From Actinomycetota bacterium (GTDB taxonomy: Bacteria; Actinomycetota; Actinomycetes; Streptosporangiales; Streptosporangiaceae), in the NCBI GenBank assembly GCA_003140115.1, contig PLIQ01000412.1:5937-21602 (forward strand): a DNA stretch of 15,666 bases, read 5' to 3'. Each line of letters starts with the position of its first letter. The stretch's first letter is position 1. Positions 14,158 to 15,666 of this stretch are shown piece after piece. Below the pieces are notes generated by a model, which was not told the DNA's origin, did no database searches, and saw only the letters and a list, made by a program, of their open reading frames with translations. The position numbers were made by a program, and so were the translations under genes.

Positions 14158-14179
14158 CATTCGATGCAGGGACGGTCAA
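14151..14179 (-). promoter_or_regulatory. Promoter of E1 alpha-E1 beta-E2 operon
   Basis: On the minus strand TTGACC (14179-14174), a 17-base spacer, then CATCAT (14156-14151). Transcription would start near 14144, next to GTG 14143. A second candidate further upstream is TATAGT (14298-14293) with TCGACC 16 bases before it. Confidence 0.45.
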
Positions 14180-14342
14180 GCACCGCACGAGGGAGATGGC
14201 CCTGGCACCGCGCGACGATGCGGGCATCAGGGTCGGCCGGGCAGGGGCCTCCGACGAGGTAATCCGCCGTCGGCTGCTTGTGCCGCGGCCTTACTATACG
14301 ATCACTGTGCAGCGGGTCGACCGGCCGTCGGCAGAGCACCAT

Positions 14343-14885
14343 TCATCCATCGGCCAGCCGGGTGGCCCGCTCGATCCTGAGATCGGTGAAGATGTCTAGG
14401 TCGTCGCGGCTCCGGGTGGAGAATTCCGAGACGACAGCCCCTTCGTCCCCTGCCTGAAACCAGTGCAGCGTGTCAGGGGGAACCGTGTACTGTTCGCCAG
14501 GCCGCAGCACGATTTCGTGCCACGCGGTGAACGCCCCGTCGGCGGGGACCCGGGCGTGCGGGTGCGGCACGGGCTCCCCTTCCGTGTACACGTACACCGT
14601 GCCGACACGGCAGCGGAAGGTTTCTTCCTTCCCCGGCGTCCCGTCGAACGGCGGATGCCGGTGCTCGGGACAGATCTGGCGCGGGAACATTGCGATTTCC
14701 TTCGCGGCCACCCGCTCCGTGTTCACATAGACGACTATCTCCAGGCCCGTCTCTTCCAGTTTCGACAGGCCGAAGTCGGCTATCTCGAGCGCCGAGCGCT
14801 CAGCGTCCGTGAGCGCGATTCCCGCGTCGGCGAATATCTGCGCCGCTCGCTCCCGCGCCGCAGCGAATTCCTTTCGGGTCAGCAT
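14343..14885 (-). CDS. Cupin-type D-lyxose/D-mannose family sugar isomerase
   Basis: A 180-residue protein of the D-lyxose isomerase family, metal-dependent cupin enzymes that interconvert an aldose and its ketose (D-lyxose to D-xylulose, D-mannose to D-fructose). The metal-binding pattern is visible: EHRHPP with His75 and His77, KEETF with Glu87/Glu88 about ten residues on, and TLHWF with His141. The surrounding FRCRVGTVYVYTEG and RPGEQYTVPPDTLHWFQAG are typical. It is somewhat shorter than the best-known enzymes (about 225), lacking a C-terminal extension. ATG 14885 has AAGGAGG four to five bases upstream. It is encoded 220 bases upstream of E1 alpha on the same strand, with matching operator boxes before both, so both probably answer to one regulator. 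The ketose produced would suit the PfkB kinase and aldolase nearby. Confidence 0.9.
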   Translation of the reverse strand: MLTRKEFAAARERAAQIFADAGIALTDAERSALEIADFGLSKLEETGLEIVVYVNTERVAAKEIAMFPRQICPEHRHPPFDGTPGKEETFRCRVGTVYVYTEGEPVPHPHARVPADGAFTAWHEIVLRPGEQYTVPPDTLHWFQAGDEGAVVSEFSTRSRDDLDIFTDLRIERATRLADG

Positions 14886-14920
14886 GAGCCCTCCTTCTCC
14901 GGCCTTAGCACAGCCTCAAT

Positions 14921-14953
14921 TGATCATTTGCTCACAAAATGAAATAATGATCA
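14921..14953. promoter_or_regulatory. Tandem operator boxes before sugar isomerase gene
   Basis: TGATCATTTGCTCA (14921-14934, which reads TGAGCAAATGATCA on the other strand) and TGAAATAATGATCA (14940-14953) start 19 bp apart, as do the boxes at 14125-14157. They lie 36-68 bases upstream of the isomerase start, in an AT-rich island. A weak minus-strand promoter TTGCAA (14959-14954), 17 bases, TGTGAG (14936-14931) would overlap both boxes. Confidence 0.55.
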
Positions 14954-14959
14954 TTGCAA

Positions 14960-15328
14960 CGAACGAATGCTCGCATGGAGCTGGCGTGCCGTCAAGAAGC
15001 TGCCGCGGGGAAGCTAAGTGAACCTGTTTCCCGGGGATTTGAGGTTGGGGCCGGAAACTCCGACTTCCACGAAGACAGCACCCAGCTTGGACGCTCTCGG
15101 CCATGAACTGCGAGCGCACTTCGGCTTCCTCGCAGATCTCGACAGCCCATGGCCGGAGGGATCGTCGCCGGGGCGCAGGCAGCCGAAACGTCGTACTGGA
15201 AGCCATCAGCAGCCCTCCCGTCTTTCCGCTTCACCAACCGTCCACTGCACTGAGCAGGCGAAGAGGGCGATGGACAGCCGGTCCTTCTCTTATTGGCGGT
15301 CAGGAAACCCTAGTGACTCAGATAGTGA
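14960..15328. other. Geneless stretch
   Basis: About 370 bases with no supported gene on either strand. Several open frames exist, but none has a ribosome binding site or recognisable motif. Near its right end the 8-mer TAGTGACT occurs twice (15311-15318 and 15323-15330), just past the stop of the LuxR-type fragment. Confidence 0.4.
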
Positions 15329-15666
15329 CTACACCCTCAGGCCTGGGCATGCACCGTGCATCGCCGTCCGGGACGTGATGCCAAGTTTCGGGAAGATCCG
15401 GTACAGGTGACCGCTGACGGTCCGGGGCGACAGGAACAGCCGCTGCCGGATCTGCTTGTTGCTCATGCCGCCTGCGGCCGGCATCGCGATCTCGTGTTCC
15501 TGCGGCGTCAGTGAAAGGTGGCCTCGCTCCAGGGCGCGGGGCCTGGGCGCGGCGCGGCCGTTCGCCGTAGCCGAGCTGAACCCGGGCCACGGCAAACGGC
15601 CAGCGCCCGGCACCGGGAAGGACGAGCACTTCCTCGAACAGCCTGGGAGCGCGTCGTCGGGCGCGG
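15329..15666 (-). pseudogene. C-terminal part of LuxR (LAL-type) regulator, apparently frameshifted
   Basis: The minus strand from the window edge encodes the end of a large ATP-binding LuxR-type regulator. The HTH is clear: LTPQEHEIAMPAAGGMSNKQ and then IRQRLFLSPRTVSGHLYRIF, with a stop at 15329-15331. Upstream, LFEEVLVLPGAGRWPFAVAR and VQLGYGERPRRA match the last helical repeats of LAL proteins, but they lie in a different frame from the HTH. The expected linker of about 25-30 residues (the ALEAF...LRATG region) is missing between them. So a deletion with frameshift at about 15500-15540 separates the HTH from the rest. The N-terminal part lies outside the window. The C-terminal tail after ITSRTA also diverges. 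Probably inactive. Confidence 0.65.

Noticed and set aside
14151..14227. Upstream ATG 14227 as E1 alpha start
   Set aside because: It would add 35 unconserved residues and place coding sequence across a TTGACC/CATCAT promoter and the operator boxes.
15311..15330. TAGTGACT direct repeat as an attachment site
   Set aside because: Only 8 bp, no integrase or tRNA nearby; probably chance or minor duplication.

Overview
The window looks like chromosome from a high-GC actinobacterium. Base composition is strongly GC-biased at third codon positions. The gene content fits the phylum: a short-chain dehydrogenase of the mycofactocin-coupled type, the C-terminal HTH of a large LuxR-type (LAL) regulator, a DUF6458-like fragment, and GTG/TTG starts. 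No tRNA, rRNA, CRISPR array, intact insertion sequence or replication origin was seen.

The left part (1 to about 6540) is loosely packed and looks accessory and partly decayed. It holds a small Cys/His protein (62-322), a mycofactocin-type SDR (595-1419), a VOC/glyoxalase-fold protein (1795-2178, minus), and a truncated DHA2-type MFS transporter (2321-2965) abutting what looks like a DUF6458 remnant on the other strand. Next come a compact MntA-HepT toxin-antitoxin pair (3002-3630), a WD40-repeat scrap (3949-4035, minus), a secreted seven-repeat beta-propeller protein (4224-5399) with a strong hairpin after it, and an unrecognised helical protein (5667-6155) that may be leaderless. Gene remnants probably also lie at about 1440-1640.

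The right part (6544 to about 14900) is a tight carbohydrate-catabolism region. On the minus strand are a PfkB sugar kinase, a class II aldolase-like protein and a creatinase-like M24 protein. A SorC-family sugar-sensing regulator is divergent from the kinase (9906-10904, plus). Convergent to the regulator is a minus-strand operon for a thiamine-dependent 2-oxoacid/acetoin dehydrogenase-type complex: E1 alpha, E1 beta (8-bp overlap) and E2 (start codon directly after the E1 beta stop). Upstream of that operon, same strand, is a cupin sugar isomerase of the D-lyxose/D-mannose isomerase type. No E3 and no sugar transporter lie in the window. Isomerase, kinase and aldolase together suggest aldose -> ketose -> ketose phosphate -> two fragments. 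The E1/E2 complex would then act on a 2-oxoacid or acyloin-type product; that last step is inference.

The strongest unexplained structure is a pair of TGATCA-rich 14-bp boxes, 19 bp apart, in front of the E1 alpha operon (14125-14157), matched by a second pair at the same 19-bp spacing in front of the isomerase (14921-14953). This points to one unseen regulator controlling both units. Two enzymes in the kinase operon also have substituted active-site positions: the aldolase lacks the usual Asp-His pair, and the M24 protein has Glu/Glu/Ser at three metal-ligand positions. Beyond 14953 there is a geneless stretch, then a frameshifted LuxR-type regulator fragment that runs off the right edge.
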